Numbered from the stretch's first letter, positions 1 to 12,305 are shown. The stretch: DNA of 64,000 bases from Cyclobacterium marinum DSM 745 (GCF_000222485.1 NC_015914.1:2170001-2234000), one strand, 5' to 3'. The notes: generated from the sequence alone by a model not told the origin. Numbers and translations are program-made.

Positions 1-1349
1 TTCCTGCTTACTTCATTGTCCGGATAAGCCAGTCTTCTGATGAACTGTCCATTTAGATTGCCGTTGAGGTTTTCGGGCAAGGTCATGTCCTTGTATCCAT
101 AGTCAAACCTTCTGGCATCATTCCAAGTTTCTGGGTGGAGGAAAAGGGCCACCCATTTTTCCTTCATGATATCTGCTAGGCTAAGAGCTGATGATCCCAT
201 GCTTACTTCCGGGCTATTGAGATAAGCCATTTTATCCTCATCATTTACGTCCAGCATGTCCATATGGGCTTCTATTCCTTCAAGGTATGCGCTGTAGGCA
301 GCTTCAGGATCTGATTCCAAAGCTACTTCAGCCTCAATAAATTTTTGTTCGGCATAAGTAGCAATCAGAAGCGGAGACTGTTCGGAGGTATAAAACTGCC
401 CAGGGATCAAGGTTGACCTGGCACCTTGTTCCGGTGCATTTCCTCTACCTGCACCATTGATTACCCCTATGTAATCTCCATCATCGGTGGCCCCAATCAT
501 CAAAGGCATTCTTGGATCGGTGGTGGCATAGGAAGTGCCATCCATGGCTTCAATAAATTGAGTAGATATCCATCCTCCTAAAAGTAAACTTTCATTGTTT
601 ATGGCTACTTGTGCCCAAGGATTGAATCGCTGTTCAAAGAAGATCACAGTGGCATCATCGTCGTTACTTGTCATGCCACTTGCTAAGGCGGTCAAAACAG
701 CTTGGGCATCATAGGAAGTTGTCCCTTTAGTATGCAACATAAACCTGGCTTTTAGCATATTGCCTAATTTTAACCAAGAAGAAACCTCTCCATTAAAGAT
801 AAAGTCATCATCTCCCAATGAAATAGAGGTAGTACCAGAAAGATTTTGGATCCCTTGATCGAGTAAGCTGAATACTTCAGAATACAAAGCTTCATCGTCA
901 TCATAAGTAGGTGTAACAGAACTAAAATCAAAACCTTCAGAATAAGGAACATCTCCAAATACATCAACAGTCATCCCAAGGTTTAAAGCCATCAGAATTT
1001 GTCCAGCTCCAAGATAGTGTCCTGCATCTTCTTCTTCGGCCTTTTGCATCAAGTCGGTCAAATCAGTCATCACATTATATAAATCAAACCAAAGACCACT
1101 ATAGTTACTTGCTTCCATTACATCTGAAGCGCCTGCCGGATTAGGTGAGGCAAGGTATTGCACATAATTGGAAGTAATGCTGCCAATGGCATATACATTG
1201 AGAGAAGTCTCATAGGTGGCATTGGTCATAAGCCCTGATATAGGTGCATCTTGTGGATTGTTAGGATTATCATTGACATCGAGAAAGTTCTCGCATGAGC
1301 TTAACGCTAAAAAAAGCATCAGGCCGAATATAGTATATATCGCTTTCAT
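1..1349 (-). CDS. SusD/RagB-like nutrient-binding lipoprotein (partial, C-terminus off window)
   Basis: The frame is open from an ATG at 1349 to the window edge, giving 449 residues with no stop; the C-terminus lies outside. The N-terminus is a lipoprotein signal with a lipobox ending at Cys19 (LALSSC), followed by the DxNxNPN-type motif (NDNPNNP) common at the mature start of SusD-like proteins. Family members sit on the cell surface and form the lid of a TonB-dependent SusC channel, binding glycans or other oligomers. The start is 11 nt downstream of the SusC stop at 1361, so the two are one transcript. No enzyme or regulator gene in view shows the substrate. Family assignment is firm; ligand unknown. 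Confidence 0.9.
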   Translation of the reverse strand, partial: MKAIYTIFGLMLFLALSSCENFLDVNDNPNNPQDAPISGLMTNATYETSLNVYAIGSITSNYVQYLASPNPAGASDVMEASNYSGLWFDLYNVMTDLTDLMQKAEEEDAGHYLGAGQILMALNLGMTVDVFGDVPYSEGFDFSSVTPTYDDDEALYSEVFSLLDQGIQNLSGTTSISLGDDDFIFNGEVSSWLKLGNMLKARFMLHTKGTTSYDAQAVLTALASGMTSNDDDATVIFFEQRFNPWAQVAINNESLLLGGWISTQFIEAMDGTSYATTDPRMPLMIGATDDGDYIGVINGAGRGNAPEQGARSTLIPGQFYTSEQSPLLIATYAEQKFIEAEVALESDPEAAYSAYLEGIEAHMDMLDVNDEDKMAYLNSPEVSMGSSALSLADIMKEKWVALFLHPETWNDARRFDYGYKDMTLPENLNGNLNGQFIRRLAYPDNEVSR

Positions 1350-1360
1350 AGTTGCAGTTT

Positions 1361-4300
1361 TTATAGTCCAAGGTTCAGGTTAAAGAAAAAGCTCTGTACA
1401 CCGGGATAACCCAGTCCCGTGAAACCAACAGCATTGCCACCGGCACCCGCCGAAAAGGATTCCGGATCAAACCCATCCCATGGGGTGTAAAGAATGATAT
1501 TATTGGCGGCAATAGATACCCGTGCAGTTCTAAAGGGAGTTTGCTCCAGTAAGTCCGGGTTTAAGTTATATCCCAGTGTGATGTTTCGTAATTTGATATA
1601 ACTGGCATCATTTACAAAGTTTTCACTTGTAGTTCTGTAATAGTTTCTCCAATAGCCGGCTCCATAATCGACTCCGTCAGGACCTTCTCCCTGACCTAGC
1701 CAAACTTCTTTGGTATTGGTAGATCCATCAGCCAATACTCCTTCAAAAACCCTAAAATCTTCTCGCGCTTCTGTAAATTCATTCTTTCCAAAAGCAGAAA
1801 GGAAGTTTGCATATTGGTTGTACTGTTCCAGTCCAGTCCTGAAATCGATAAGGAAGGAAAATTCAAAATCTCTATAGGTGAAATCATTTCTAATGCCTCC
1901 TATCCATTTAGGTACGGCGTTACCTAAAACCAACTGCGTTCCTGTTCTAACCGGAAAGCCGTTTGTACCAATTATTATCGGTAGACTGCGGTCTAGGAAT
2001 ATATTGTCAGGGTCAGCCCCTAATCTTTCGTAAGAGCTTCCAAAGATATTTCCATAGGCCTCTCCTTCAAGCAATTTCATCGTAACTGTTGATCCTGAAT
2101 AACCAAATTGACTTCCCACAACAATCTCATCAATACCTTCTCGGATGCTCTTTATTTCATTATTATTGATGGACAAATTCGCGCTGATGTTCCAGGTAAA
2201 GTCATTGGTTGTTATGGGACTTCCCCCTAAAATAAACTCAAACCCACTGTTTTGAATTTCTCCTGCATTGGTGATATACGATGAAAAGCCTGTGGCATCT
2301 GATACCGGTACAGGGATAATTTGATCCTTAGCGTTCGATTTATAATAGGTCACATCAAAGTTTGCACGATTGTTCAAAAATGCGGTTTGTAACCCAAATT
2401 CGATTGAAGTGGTCTGTTCAGGTTTTAATGCCAAATCTCCATATACAGAATTTCTTGTAAAGCCTACCTGTCCATTCAAAGGGAAAATTGAAGGGGATAC
2501 ATAGGTTGATCCAAGAATATGAGGATCTGTATCTTTACCCACTTGAGCCCAAGAAGCCCTAAGTTTTCCAAAAGTCAGCCAAGATGGAACATCCATATGT
2601 TCGCTAAAAACATACCCTAGGTTAAAAGAAGAATAGAAAAAAGAATTATTGTCCTTAGGTAAGGTAGAGGAAATATCGTTTCTTCCGGTAATGTTAAGAA
2701 ACAGATAGTTCTTATAATCTACCATCAGGTCTCCATAAAAACCTACCAATCTTCGAATACTTTTTCCCTGACTTGTGAATATTTGAGAAGCGACGCTTAA
2801 ATTGTAAAATTCTGGAATCACAAAGTTTTCTCCCCTAGCGGTTACCCGATCATATTTTCGCTCAAAAATGTCATTTCCTAACCTCAGGCTGGTATTTAAG
2901 TCTGTGCTAAATTGCTTTTTGAGAGTTATGTAGAAGTTTGAGGTTAAGTCTCGGCTATTGATTCTTGTTTCTTCAAGATAGCCTGTGGAACTAAGAGGAA
3001 CTTCGCCATCTATACCTTTTGGACCGGGAGTAATCTCTGTTCTCTGGTCACTATAGAAATCATTTCCTAAGCGGTAAGAAAAAGAGAGCCAGTCTGTAGG
3101 CATATAGTTTAAATTGATATTTCCAATCACACGGTTGACATCATCTTCATAAGTTGCAAATCTGGCATCATAGATTGGGTTGGTATTGGAATAGGTTCTC
3201 ATGGTTCCATCTTCATTGATATAGTCTCGAACATCCGTAGTTTCTGACCAATACATCATCCGTTCCATAAAGCGATCATGAGGAACCCTGTTACCACCGG
3301 AGTTGCTATAATTAACAGACCCTGAAAAGTTAAACTTTTCCGAAACCTTTACACTTCCCGATAATTTGGCTGTGGTTCTCTCCCAAGTGGAAAATGGAAT
3401 GATTCCATCTTGCTTTAAATTCCCAAAAGAGCCATAGAAAGTTGCCTTTTCATTGCCACCAGAGATACTAATATTATTATCTATCTGTACTCCTGTATTA
3501 AAAGCCCTGCGCCAATTGTCTTGGTATTTGTGGTCAGCAACCGTTTGCTGCACCTCTGCAATCGGTGCACCCCAAGCAGGCCAAAAACTACTGGGTTGGT
3601 ATTCTCCGCTAAATCCTTGCCCATATTCATCCTGTAATTTTGGTAGCTGATTTAAGGTTTCAAAACCAACAGAACCGTTGTAATTGACCCTTACTTCACC
3701 TTCTTTGCCTTTCTTTGTGGTGACAATTACAGCGCCATTGGCTGCTCTCACCCCATACAAGGCAGTGGCCGCTGCACCTTTCAATACAGAAATTGAAGCC
3801 ACATCATTGGGATTGAGGTCGGCCATTCTGTTGGACAACCCTCTTGGCGTACCTGTCGATTCTATAGTAGAGTTATCCACCGGAACTCCATCCACTACAA
3901 AAAGCGGTTGGTTATTGGCGCCGGGATCCAATGAATTGATTCCTCTGATGATGATTCGGGCGGACTGTCCGGGAGCACCACCTGAATTGGTAATTTGTAC
4001 ACCTGCAGCCTGCCCTTGAAGCGAATTTACCAGATTGGGCTGTTTTACCTTGGTAATGGCTTCCGCATCAATGTTTTGAGCAGAATATCCTAGGGATTTT
4101 TTCTCCTGAGAAATACCGAAGGCCGTTACAATAAATTCATCTAAACCTTTTGCTTCTGGTTGCATGACCACATTTAAGGTCTGTTGATTTCCTATTGTAA
4201 TAGACTGAGAGGCATAACCTATATAAGAAAACACCAAAACAGTATTTTCATTTGGCACATTTATGCTAAAGTTTCCATTAATATCAGAAACTGTACCTGT

Positions 4301-4456
4301 TCCTGTTCCCTCAGCAACTATGCTGACACCGGGAAGCCCTTCCGGATCTTCCGCCGCAGTTACCTTTCCTTGAACGTTAATTTGTTGGGCCATTATTGTC
4401 CCATTTAACATCAGAAAAAGCACCATAAATAGATAGTAGGTAGAATTTTTCTTCAT
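1361..4456 (-). CDS. SusC/RagA TonB-linked outer membrane transporter
   Basis: A 1031-residue protein with a signal peptide ending near MAQQ (about residue 25), a carboxypeptidase-D regulatory-like beta-sandwich (about 27-105, GKVTAAEDPEGLPGV), a DEFIVTAFG segment typical of SusC N-termini, a plug domain (about 120-230, with GAAATALYG and NGAVIVTTKKG), and a long beta-barrel to the C-terminus. Family members import oligosaccharides or peptides across the outer membrane using TonB energy, with the SusD lipoprotein as lid; the partner gene follows directly. No hybrid two-component system or sigma/anti-sigma pair is visible beside it. Length is normal for the family. Substrate cannot be told from the sequence. 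Confidence 0.95.
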   Translation of the reverse strand: MKKNSTYYLFMVLFLMLNGTIMAQQINVQGKVTAAEDPEGLPGVSIVAEGTGTGTVSDINGNFSINVPNENTVLVFSYIGYASQSITIGNQQTLNVVMQPEAKGLDEFIVTAFGISQEKKSLGYSAQNIDAEAITKVKQPNLVNSLQGQAAGVQITNSGGAPGQSARIIIRGINSLDPGANNQPLFVVDGVPVDNSTIESTGTPRGLSNRMADLNPNDVASISVLKGAAATALYGVRAANGAVIVTTKKGKEGEVRVNYNGSVGFETLNQLPKLQDEYGQGFSGEYQPSSFWPAWGAPIAEVQQTVADHKYQDNWRRAFNTGVQIDNNISISGGNEKATFYGSFGNLKQDGIIPFSTWERTTAKLSGSVKVSEKFNFSGSVNYSNSGGNRVPHDRFMERMMYWSETTDVRDYINEDGTMRTYSNTNPIYDARFATYEDDVNRVIGNINLNYMPTDWLSFSYRLGNDFYSDQRTEITPGPKGIDGEVPLSSTGYLEETRINSRDLTSNFYITLKKQFSTDLNTSLRLGNDIFERKYDRVTARGENFVIPEFYNLSVASQIFTSQGKSIRRLVGFYGDLMVDYKNYLFLNITGRNDISSTLPKDNNSFFYSSFNLGYVFSEHMDVPSWLTFGKLRASWAQVGKDTDPHILGSTYVSPSIFPLNGQVGFTRNSVYGDLALKPEQTTSIEFGLQTAFLNNRANFDVTYYKSNAKDQIIPVPVSDATGFSSYITNAGEIQNSGFEFILGGSPITTNDFTWNISANLSINNNEIKSIREGIDEIVVGSQFGYSGSTVTMKLLEGEAYGNIFGSSYERLGADPDNIFLDRSLPIIIGTNGFPVRTGTQLVLGNAVPKWIGGIRNDFTYRDFEFSFLIDFRTGLEQYNQYANFLSAFGKNEFTEAREDFRVFEGVLADGSTNTKEVWLGQGEGPDGVDYGAGYWRNYYRTTSENFVNDASYIKLRNITLGYNLNPDLLEQTPFRTARVSIAANNIILYTPWDGFDPESFSAGAGGNAVGFTGLGYPGVQSFFFNLNLGL

Positions 4457-5055
4457 AGAATTAATAGATTAAATTGACAAAAATTATACAATTCAAATAT
4501 TCCCAAAAATTTATCCTTATTGGTTAATTTGGTTAGTAAATTTTTAGAGATGGACTGATTTTCTATCCGAAAAGGAAATTTATACCCATGGATTATACAA
4601 TTGGGGTTATTTGAAATCTTGAATTACCAATTAAGTTAGTTATAATAATTTAAAACCTTCGCAAAATCCAAAAAAATTACTGAAAAATTAAGCTTCAAAT
4701 CATAAAAAGGCTATTGGTTACGAATGGAGTTAACCATAATTTTAATAGAGGTATTTGTTATTGGTAAAATGGTTGAGTTTTACCCAATCTTCAAACAAGA
4801 TCATTGCTCTTATGTTTATTATTTTTACTTAAAAATATCAAGGTGGTGCTTGATTGAACCCCCGAATAAGTTATTATAAGACAGTTTCTATGTGCTTTTT
4901 GTTAGCATTGGTAAAGAAAAACAACAACTTGGCTTGAAAAAGAACCCGGTATTTAATATTATCATAAGTTTTCAGCCATTTAGGTGATCGCAATTATTAG
5001 CGAATATTATTGCCTCTATAAAACCCAATACTTATTTACTCCCTTTAAAAATTGG
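4457..5055. other. AT-rich divergent intergenic region
   Basis: About 600 bp between the minus-strand SusC/SusD operon and the plus-strand cytidine deaminase. It must carry the promoters of both. Apart from the -7-like box at its right end, I see no hairpin, repeat, RNA or plausible small gene. The sequence is strongly AT-rich with many A and T runs. Confidence 0.6.
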
Positions 5056-5063
5056 TATATTTG
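5056..5063 (+). promoter_or_regulatory. Bacteroidota -7-type box (TATATTTG) at the cdd start
   Basis: TATATTTG matches the TAnnTTTG -7 consensus of Bacteroidota sigma-A exactly and ends four bases before the ATG at 5067. If used, transcription would begin at or very near the start codon and the mRNA would be leaderless or start at a later codon. No good -33 TTTG lies at the expected distance, so this may be chance in AT-rich DNA. Confidence 0.35.
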
Positions 5064-5066
5064 AAT

Positions 5067-5555
5067 ATGAAGGAGAATAAAAAAGTCAGCCATATCAATA
5101 CCCTGGAATTAATTATCGCTGAAAATTTGGACGAAAGGCAAGCAAAATTAATTGAACTGGCCCTTAGGGCTACAGAGAATGCGCATGCACCTTATTCTAA
5201 TTTTCGGGTAGGTGCAGCTGTGATTTTAGCAGATGGGCAGACGTTTTGGGCAAATAATCAGGAAAATATATGCTACCCTGCAGGGATTTGTGCGGAAAGG
5301 GTTTTATTAACCTATACCCATGCCAACTTCCCTCACCAAAAACCGTTGGTAATAGCAATAGCAGCCAAAAAAGCCGACAATACAGGCTTGGCTACGGTTA
5401 CCCCTTGTGGTTTATGCAGACAGACCATCAGTGAATATGAAATGAAGTTTGGTAGCCAAATCGAAGTATTGATGCTTCGGGCGGATGGGAGTGTATTGAA
5501 AGCACAGGGGATTGACCAATTGCTTCCCAACAAACTTGAAAATTTAAACGGATAA
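5067..5555 (+). CDS. cdd: Cytidine deaminase
   Basis: A 162-residue cytoplasmic enzyme that deaminates cytidine and deoxycytidine to uridine forms in pyrimidine salvage. The substrate loop HAPYSNFRVGAA is present, the catalytic CAER motif gives zinc ligand Cys75 and proton-shuttle Glu77, and PCGLC gives Cys114 and Cys117. All are in the order expected for the homotetrameric Cys-ligated class. I chose ATG 5067; the frame also allows TTG at 5052, which would add five residues before the natural N-terminus. It overlaps the next gene by one base (TAATG), so translation is probably coupled. Confidence 0.93.
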   Translation: MKENKKVSHINTLELIIAENLDERQAKLIELALRATENAHAPYSNFRVGAAVILADGQTFWANNQENICYPAGICAERVLLTYTHANFPHQKPLVIAIAAKKADNTGLATVTPCGLCRQTISEYEMKFGSQIEVLMLRADGSVLKAQGIDQLLPNKLENLNG

Positions 5556-6202
5556 TGGTTCAAAAAGAGCTTCAATTTCAAGCCAAACATACTTTTTCGG
5601 TTAGCCAAACACCTACAGGGCAAGAAAACACTATTTGGATTGTTTTTCATGGATATGGGCAGTTGCCCAAATTTTTTATAAGGAAGTTTAACCTTTTTTT
5701 TGAGGAAAGCACTTTGATAGTCGCTCCTGAGGGACTCAACCATTTTTATCTTGAAGGCTTTTCCGGAAGGGTTGGGGCCAATTGGATGACCAAACATGAA
5801 CGTGAAATTGACATTACCAATAGCAATGCTTACCTCAATGCAATGATGGAAGAATTGCTCAGCAATTATGTAAACACACCTCAAATAAATGTTTTGGGAT
5901 TTTCTCAAGGTGCCGCCACCATGAGCCGATGGATCTGCCAATCAAGTATTCAACCCTCAAAAGTGGTTTTTTGGGCAGGCGCTCCGGCCTATGATTTGGA
6001 CATTGCCTTTATGGTTGAGAAATTTAACAGTAGCCAGGTCATTTTAGCGTTGGGTGACAATGATCCTTTCTTGGAATCAAAAATTTACTCCCAAGTGGAA
6101 AATCGACTTTCTGATGCCGGGTTTGCCAGCTTTAAAGAACTTAGATATAGTGGAGGCCATGAAATAGATCAGGGATTGCTCAAAGAAATATTTTTGATGT
6201 AA
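5555..6202 (+). CDS. Alpha/beta-fold serine hydrolase (phospholipase/carboxylesterase family)
   Basis: 215 residues without a signal peptide. The early strand-turn IVFHGYGQ supplies the oxyanion-hole region, GFSQGA gives nucleophile Ser117, GDNDPF gives Asp170 and the GGHEID stretch gives His202, a complete triad in family order. This is the YpfH/carboxylesterase-2 type of small cytoplasmic esterase; natural substrate is not predictable. It overlaps cdd by one base and precedes waaA by 10 nt. The grouping with cdd and waaA looks like a housekeeping operon rather than a pathway. Confidence 0.85.
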   Translation: MVQKELQFQAKHTFSVSQTPTGQENTIWIVFHGYGQLPKFFIRKFNLFFEESTLIVAPEGLNHFYLEGFSGRVGANWMTKHEREIDITNSNAYLNAMMEELLSNYVNTPQINVLGFSQGAATMSRWICQSSIQPSKVVFWAGAPAYDLDIAFMVEKFNSSQVILALGDNDPFLESKIYSQVENRLSDAGFASFKELRYSGGHEIDQGLLKEIFLM

Positions 6203-6212
6203 TTTTGCCCCC

Positions 6213-7457
6213 ATGAGGATTTTGTACAACCTGGGAATGATTTTGCTCGATAGGCTGATGAAGATTGGCAGCAAACGATCAGCGAAGCTTAAACTAGCCA
6301 TCAATGGTAGAAAAAACACCTTTGAAGCAGTAAAATCATTTAAGAAGGCAAGCCCAAGTCCATTGGTTTGGTTTCATGTTGCCTCTCTTGGAGAATACCT
6401 ACAGGCAAAACCGGTAATCGCCGCATTTAAAAAAGAATATCCGCTTTGGGGCGTTGCAGTATCTTTTTTCAGCCCTTCGGGCTATGAGCAAGCCATTAAA
6501 AAGAAGCAAGATTGGGTTGATTTTATGTGCTACTTGCCCATAGATACTCCTACAAATGCCAACAGATTTGTAGACCTTCTTTCACCCGACATGGTGTTTT
6601 TTGTAAAATATGACTTGTGGGCCAATACTATTCTTGCGATAAAAAAAAGAAAAATACCTCTCTATTTGGTAGCAGCATCTTTTAGAAAGGAACAAGTATA
6701 TTTTTCTTGGTATGGTAAGTTCTTTAAGGATATTTTACTCTGCTTTGATCATATATTTGTTCAAAATCAAGTTTCGAAAAAACTACTTGATGAACTGGGC
6801 GTAAGAAAAGTAAGCATCACGGGGGATCCTCGTTTCGACAATGTTTACAAGACCAGCCTATCACCTAAATTATTTCCGGAAATTCAGCAGCAGCTTGTTC
6901 AGAAGGTAATGGTCTTGGGCAGTGTATGGCAAGAAGACATGAATAATTTGATTCCTTTTATCAATCAATCCAAGGACATACAGTTTATAATCGCTCCTCA
7001 TGATATAGATAACGAAATCATTGAAAATTGGCAAAAGGCCATTACCTTGCCTTCGGTAAAGTACTCTGAATTCAAAAATCAAGAGCAGCCTCAAGCTTGG
7101 AAGGTACTGGTAATTGACAATATTGGAATGTTATCATCTTTGTATCAATTTGCCCATTGGGCATATATAGGTGGAGCAATAGGAAAAGGGTTGCACAATA
7201 TACTGGAACCTTTGGCCTTTGGAATTCCCGTATTGTATGGGCCTTTGAAAAAAGTATCTAAATTTCCCGAGGCAGGTATTAGCGAGGAATATGGTTGTGG
7301 CTTTCCTGTGAAAGATGAGTCAGAAATCAAATCCGTAATAGTTAAACTTAGTGAGGAGAAAGATTATGAAAAGGCGTGCAAGGCCGCCAAAAAACTGGTA
7401 GGCGATAATTTGGGAAGTGCTGATAATACAATGGCAATCATTAAGAAGGAAAGATGA
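6213..7457 (+). CDS. waaA: 3-deoxy-D-manno-octulosonic acid (Kdo) transferase
   Basis: 414 residues, the usual size. It transfers Kdo from CMP-Kdo to lipid A precursor at the inner membrane, an essential step of lipopolysaccharide core synthesis. The N-terminal hydrophobic helix (YNLGMILLDRLM) anchors the protein, followed by the family signature WFHVASLGEY with the acceptor-side catalytic Glu, VKYDLWAN, and TGDPRFD. The C-terminal GT-B donor half includes IGGAIGKGLHNILEP, which binds CMP-Kdo. The stop overlaps the rsgA start by 4 nt (ATGA). It shows that the cell is a true LPS-bearing Gram-negative. Confidence 0.95.
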   Translation: MRILYNLGMILLDRLMKIGSKRSAKLKLAINGRKNTFEAVKSFKKASPSPLVWFHVASLGEYLQAKPVIAAFKKEYPLWGVAVSFFSPSGYEQAIKKKQDWVDFMCYLPIDTPTNANRFVDLLSPDMVFFVKYDLWANTILAIKKRKIPLYLVAASFRKEQVYFSWYGKFFKDILLCFDHIFVQNQVSKKLLDELGVRKVSITGDPRFDNVYKTSLSPKLFPEIQQQLVQKVMVLGSVWQEDMNNLIPFINQSKDIQFIIAPHDIDNEIIENWQKAITLPSVKYSEFKNQEQPQAWKVLVIDNIGMLSSLYQFAHWAYIGGAIGKGLHNILEPLAFGIPVLYGPLKKVSKFPEAGISEEYGCGFPVKDESEIKSVIVKLSEEKDYEKACKAAKKLVGDNLGSADNTMAIIKKER

Positions 7458-8377
7458 AAGGAAGGGTGATCAAAACAACAGGGTCTTGGTATGAGGTTAA
7501 GGTGGGTGAAAAACTGATCAAAGCCCGGCTGAGGGGTAAATTCAAGCAGGACAACCTGAAATTGACCAACCCCATAGCGGTGGGGGATTATGTGATGTTG
7601 GCAAATGAGAAAAATCAGCCAACTGCGGTGATTTCAGAAATTCTTCCCAGAGACAATTACATCATTCGTAAATCTACGCGGAAGCAACATTTTTCTCATA
7701 TTTTAGCGTCCAATATTGATCAGGCCTACCTAATGGTAACAGTAAGGTCGCCACGGACTTCACTAGGATTTATTGACCGATTTTTAGTCAGTACTGAAAG
7801 TTTTCGGATTCCAAGTACCATTCTTATCAATAAAGTAGAAACCTTGACTAAACAAAAAGACCTGGAATTTAAAGAAGAGTTGCACGATATTTATGCCCCA
7901 TTAGGTTATCCTGTGGTGGAATTGTCTGCCTTACATGATCAGGATCTGTTGGCTAAATTTAAACCCGGGTTAGCGGGAAAAACTACTTTATTGGCGGGTC
8001 ATTCCGGTGTTGGAAAGTCCACCTTGCTCAATAGGCTTATTCCCAATGCAACACAGGCCACTCAAGAGGTATCAAAGTTTTCTTCCAAGGGGGTACATAC
8101 CACCACATTTGCAGAAATGTTTCCTTTTGGGGAAGATGGTTATTTTATTGATACCCCCGGGATCAAAGAATTTGGGATTTTGGACATTGAAGATTATGAG
8201 TTGTCCCATTACTTTGTGGAACTAAGAAAATATTTAGGACAATGTAAATACAACAATTGCAAACATATAAATGAACCGGGGTGTAAAGTACTTGAAGTTT
8301 TAGAGCAAGGTTATATTCACCCCTATCGATATGAGAATTATCTCAAAATATTGAGTGAAGAGGATAGCCATAGATAA
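7454..8377 (+). CDS. rsgA: Small ribosomal subunit biogenesis GTPase RsgA
   Basis: 307 residues. RsgA is a circularly permuted GTPase that checks late 30S subunit maturation. An N-terminal OB-fold (about 1-65) is followed by the permuted G domain: the N-K-x-E base-recognition motif (INKVE) comes first, then the P-loop GHSGVGKS (182-189) and the G3 motif DTPG. The C-terminal zinc knuckle (about 262-277) has the Cys-x5-Cys-x-His-x5/6-Cys pattern. It overlaps waaA by 4 nt, so it is translationally coupled to it. Confidence 0.96.
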   Translation: MKGRVIKTTGSWYEVKVGEKLIKARLRGKFKQDNLKLTNPIAVGDYVMLANEKNQPTAVISEILPRDNYIIRKSTRKQHFSHILASNIDQAYLMVTVRSPRTSLGFIDRFLVSTESFRIPSTILINKVETLTKQKDLEFKEELHDIYAPLGYPVVELSALHDQDLLAKFKPGLAGKTTLLAGHSGVGKSTLLNRLIPNATQATQEVSKFSSKGVHTTTFAEMFPFGEDGYFIDTPGIKEFGILDIEDYELSHYFVELRKYLGQCKYNNCKHINEPGCKVLEVLEQGYIHPYRYENYLKILSEEDSHR

Positions 8378-8483
8378 GGTATATCAACAGTATTTCTCTG
8401 GATTCAAGCAAACCAAAAGTTTATTCAATGCTTTGAAAGCAGGGGCAATTCGGTTACTTTCATTAAAATTTTGACAAAAGAAA

Positions 8484-8990
8484 ATGACGCAAAAAGCTAA
8501 AATATTGGTGTTGAACCACCATCAAATCCAACAGAAGATCACACGTATAGCGTTTGAAATATATGAAAGGAATGCAGGTGAAAAGCAATTGACCATTGCA
8601 GGACTTACGGGGATGGGGTATGTTTTCGCAGAATTAATGGTGGCGAAACTTAAAGAAATTGCACCCTTTGATCTTCAGTTAATTAAAGTAGAGCTTGACA
8701 AGGCAAATCCTAAAACTGATGAGGTAATCCTTTCAGCGCATGGGCCAATAAAAGGGAAGTCTATTATCCTTGTAGACGATGTACTGAATACAGGTAAAAC
8801 CCTAGCCTTTGCCATGATTCCTTTTCTTGAACAAGAAGTAAAAAAAATGGAAGTTTTGGTTTTAGTTAATAGAAGCCACAAGCTTTTTCCGGTTGCTCCG
8901 GATTATACGGGTTATGAATTGGCCACCACATTGAGTGAGCACATTACCGTCAACTTAGACCCAGAAGATTCCACCGTTCATTTACACTAA
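8484..8990 (+). CDS. PyrR-like phosphoribosyltransferase
   Basis: 168 residues of type I phosphoribosyltransferase fold. The PRPP-binding loop [12 protein letters not shown] lies at about residues 95-106, with the acidic Asp-Asp pair before the loop, and GLTGMG forms the early pyrophosphate-binding loop. Length and motif layout are near those of PyrR (pyr attenuation regulator/uracil phosphoribosyltransferase), but no pyrimidine biosynthesis gene is adjacent, and an attenuator role is not supported here. A gap of 106 bp separates it from rsgA; panB begins 1 nt after its stop, so these two share a transcript. Confidence 0.8.
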   Translation: MTQKAKILVLNHHQIQQKITRIAFEIYERNAGEKQLTIAGLTGMGYVFAELMVAKLKEIAPFDLQLIKVELDKANPKTDEVILSAHGPIKGKSIILVDDVLNTGKTLAFAMIPFLEQEVKKMEVLVLVNRSHKLFPVAPDYTGYELATTLSEHITVNLDPEDSTVHLH

Positions 8991-8991
8991 T

Positions 8992-9813
8992 ATGTCAGTA
9001 CATCAATCAACTCATTTAAAACGAATTACTACGCATATTCTTCAGGAAATGAAGAAGCGTAAAGAGAAAATTTCCATGCTTACTGCTTATGATTTTTCCA
9101 TGGCAGGCATAGTGGATGCGGCGGGGATTGACATGATTTTAGTGGGGGATTCTGCTTCCAATGTAATGGCAGGACATGAAACCACCCTGCCTATCACGCT
9201 AGACCAGATGATCTATCATGCCACCTCTGTGGTAAGGGCTGTAGAACGAGCATTGGTGGTTGTAGATATTCCTTTTGGCTCTTATCAGGGCAATAGTTCA
9301 GAGGCACTAAGGTCAGCCATTCGAATCATGAAGGAATCGGGAGCGCATGCCGTCAAAGTTGAGGGTGGAGAAGAAATCAAGGAGTCTGTAATCCGTATTT
9401 TGAGTGCCGGTGTTCCTGTGATGGGGCATTTAGGCTTAACACCTCAATCCATTTACAAGTTTGGAACCTACACCGTCAGGGCCAAAGCAAAAGATGAAGC
9501 CAAAAAACTCTTAGCCGATGCGAAGGTTTTGGAAGAATGTGGCTGTTTCGCCCTTGTATTGGAGAAGATACCGGCTTCCTTGGCCAAAGAAGTGGCTTCA
9601 GCGGTAAGTATTCCTGTAATCGGCATTGGTGCAGGGCCGGATGTAGATGGGCAAGTGCTTGTGCTTCACGATATGTTGGGAATAACGCAGGAATTTCAGC
9701 CTAGATTTTTAAGGCAATATGCAGACATCAGAAATACCATGCTTAAGGCAGTGGGAGATTATATTAAGGACGTTAAATCAGAAGATTTTCCTAATCAAGA
9801 AGAAAGCTATTAA
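8992..9813 (+). CDS. panB: 3-methyl-2-oxobutanoate hydroxymethyltransferase
   Basis: 273 residues. It makes ketopantoate from alpha-ketoisovalerate and methylenetetrahydrofolate, the first committed step of pantothenate/CoA synthesis. Signatures: LTAYDFSMA, the metal-binding region [26 protein letters not shown], the GHLGLTPQS stretch, and the catalytic Glu in VLEKIPA. The C-terminal [20 protein letters not shown] is also standard. The start ATG follows the preceding stop by one base. panC and panD are not in the window. Confidence 0.96.
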   Translation: MSVHQSTHLKRITTHILQEMKKRKEKISMLTAYDFSMAGIVDAAGIDMILVGDSASNVMAGHETTLPITLDQMIYHATSVVRAVERALVVVDIPFGSYQGNSSEALRSAIRIMKESGAHAVKVEGGEEIKESVIRILSAGVPVMGHLGLTPQSIYKFGTYTVRAKAKDEAKKLLADAKVLEECGCFALVLEKIPASLAKEVASAVSIPVIGIGAGPDVDGQVLVLHDMLGITQEFQPRFLRQYADIRNTMLKAVGDYIKDVKSEDFPNQEESY

Positions 9814-10022
9814 GCCTTTAAGTGTTCGGAAATAAGCTCTAAGGAAGGCCTGTGGTTTTTAAGCCATCCTATTTACCATTGGTACCTGATTTTCTCATCT
9901 TATGTATGCTATCCTCCTTAGGGTTATTATTTTCCCTTATCTCGGCCTCCCGTCTTAGGATAAAGATATTTTTCGTAATTTAGCCCACAATTTTAAATGT
10001 AATTCATTTTTAATACCATTAG

Positions 10023-12272
<2,250 letters not shown>

Positions 12273-12305
12273 GTGCAGGTGGTTTTACAAAGAAGCTTAT
12301 AAATT

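Noticed and set aside
3684..4019. 111-codon plus-strand frame in the SusC gene
   Set aside because: Antisense to the conserved SusC plug domain; shadow frame.
5333..5941. 202-codon minus-strand frame over the cdd and esterase genes
   Set aside because: Antisense to two well-supported genes with complete motifs; its own translation shows no domain or signal.
8484..8990. Calling the phosphoribosyltransferase a pyr attenuator (pyrR)
   Set aside because: No pyrimidine operon or leader attenuator is near; only the fold and PRPP loop are supported.
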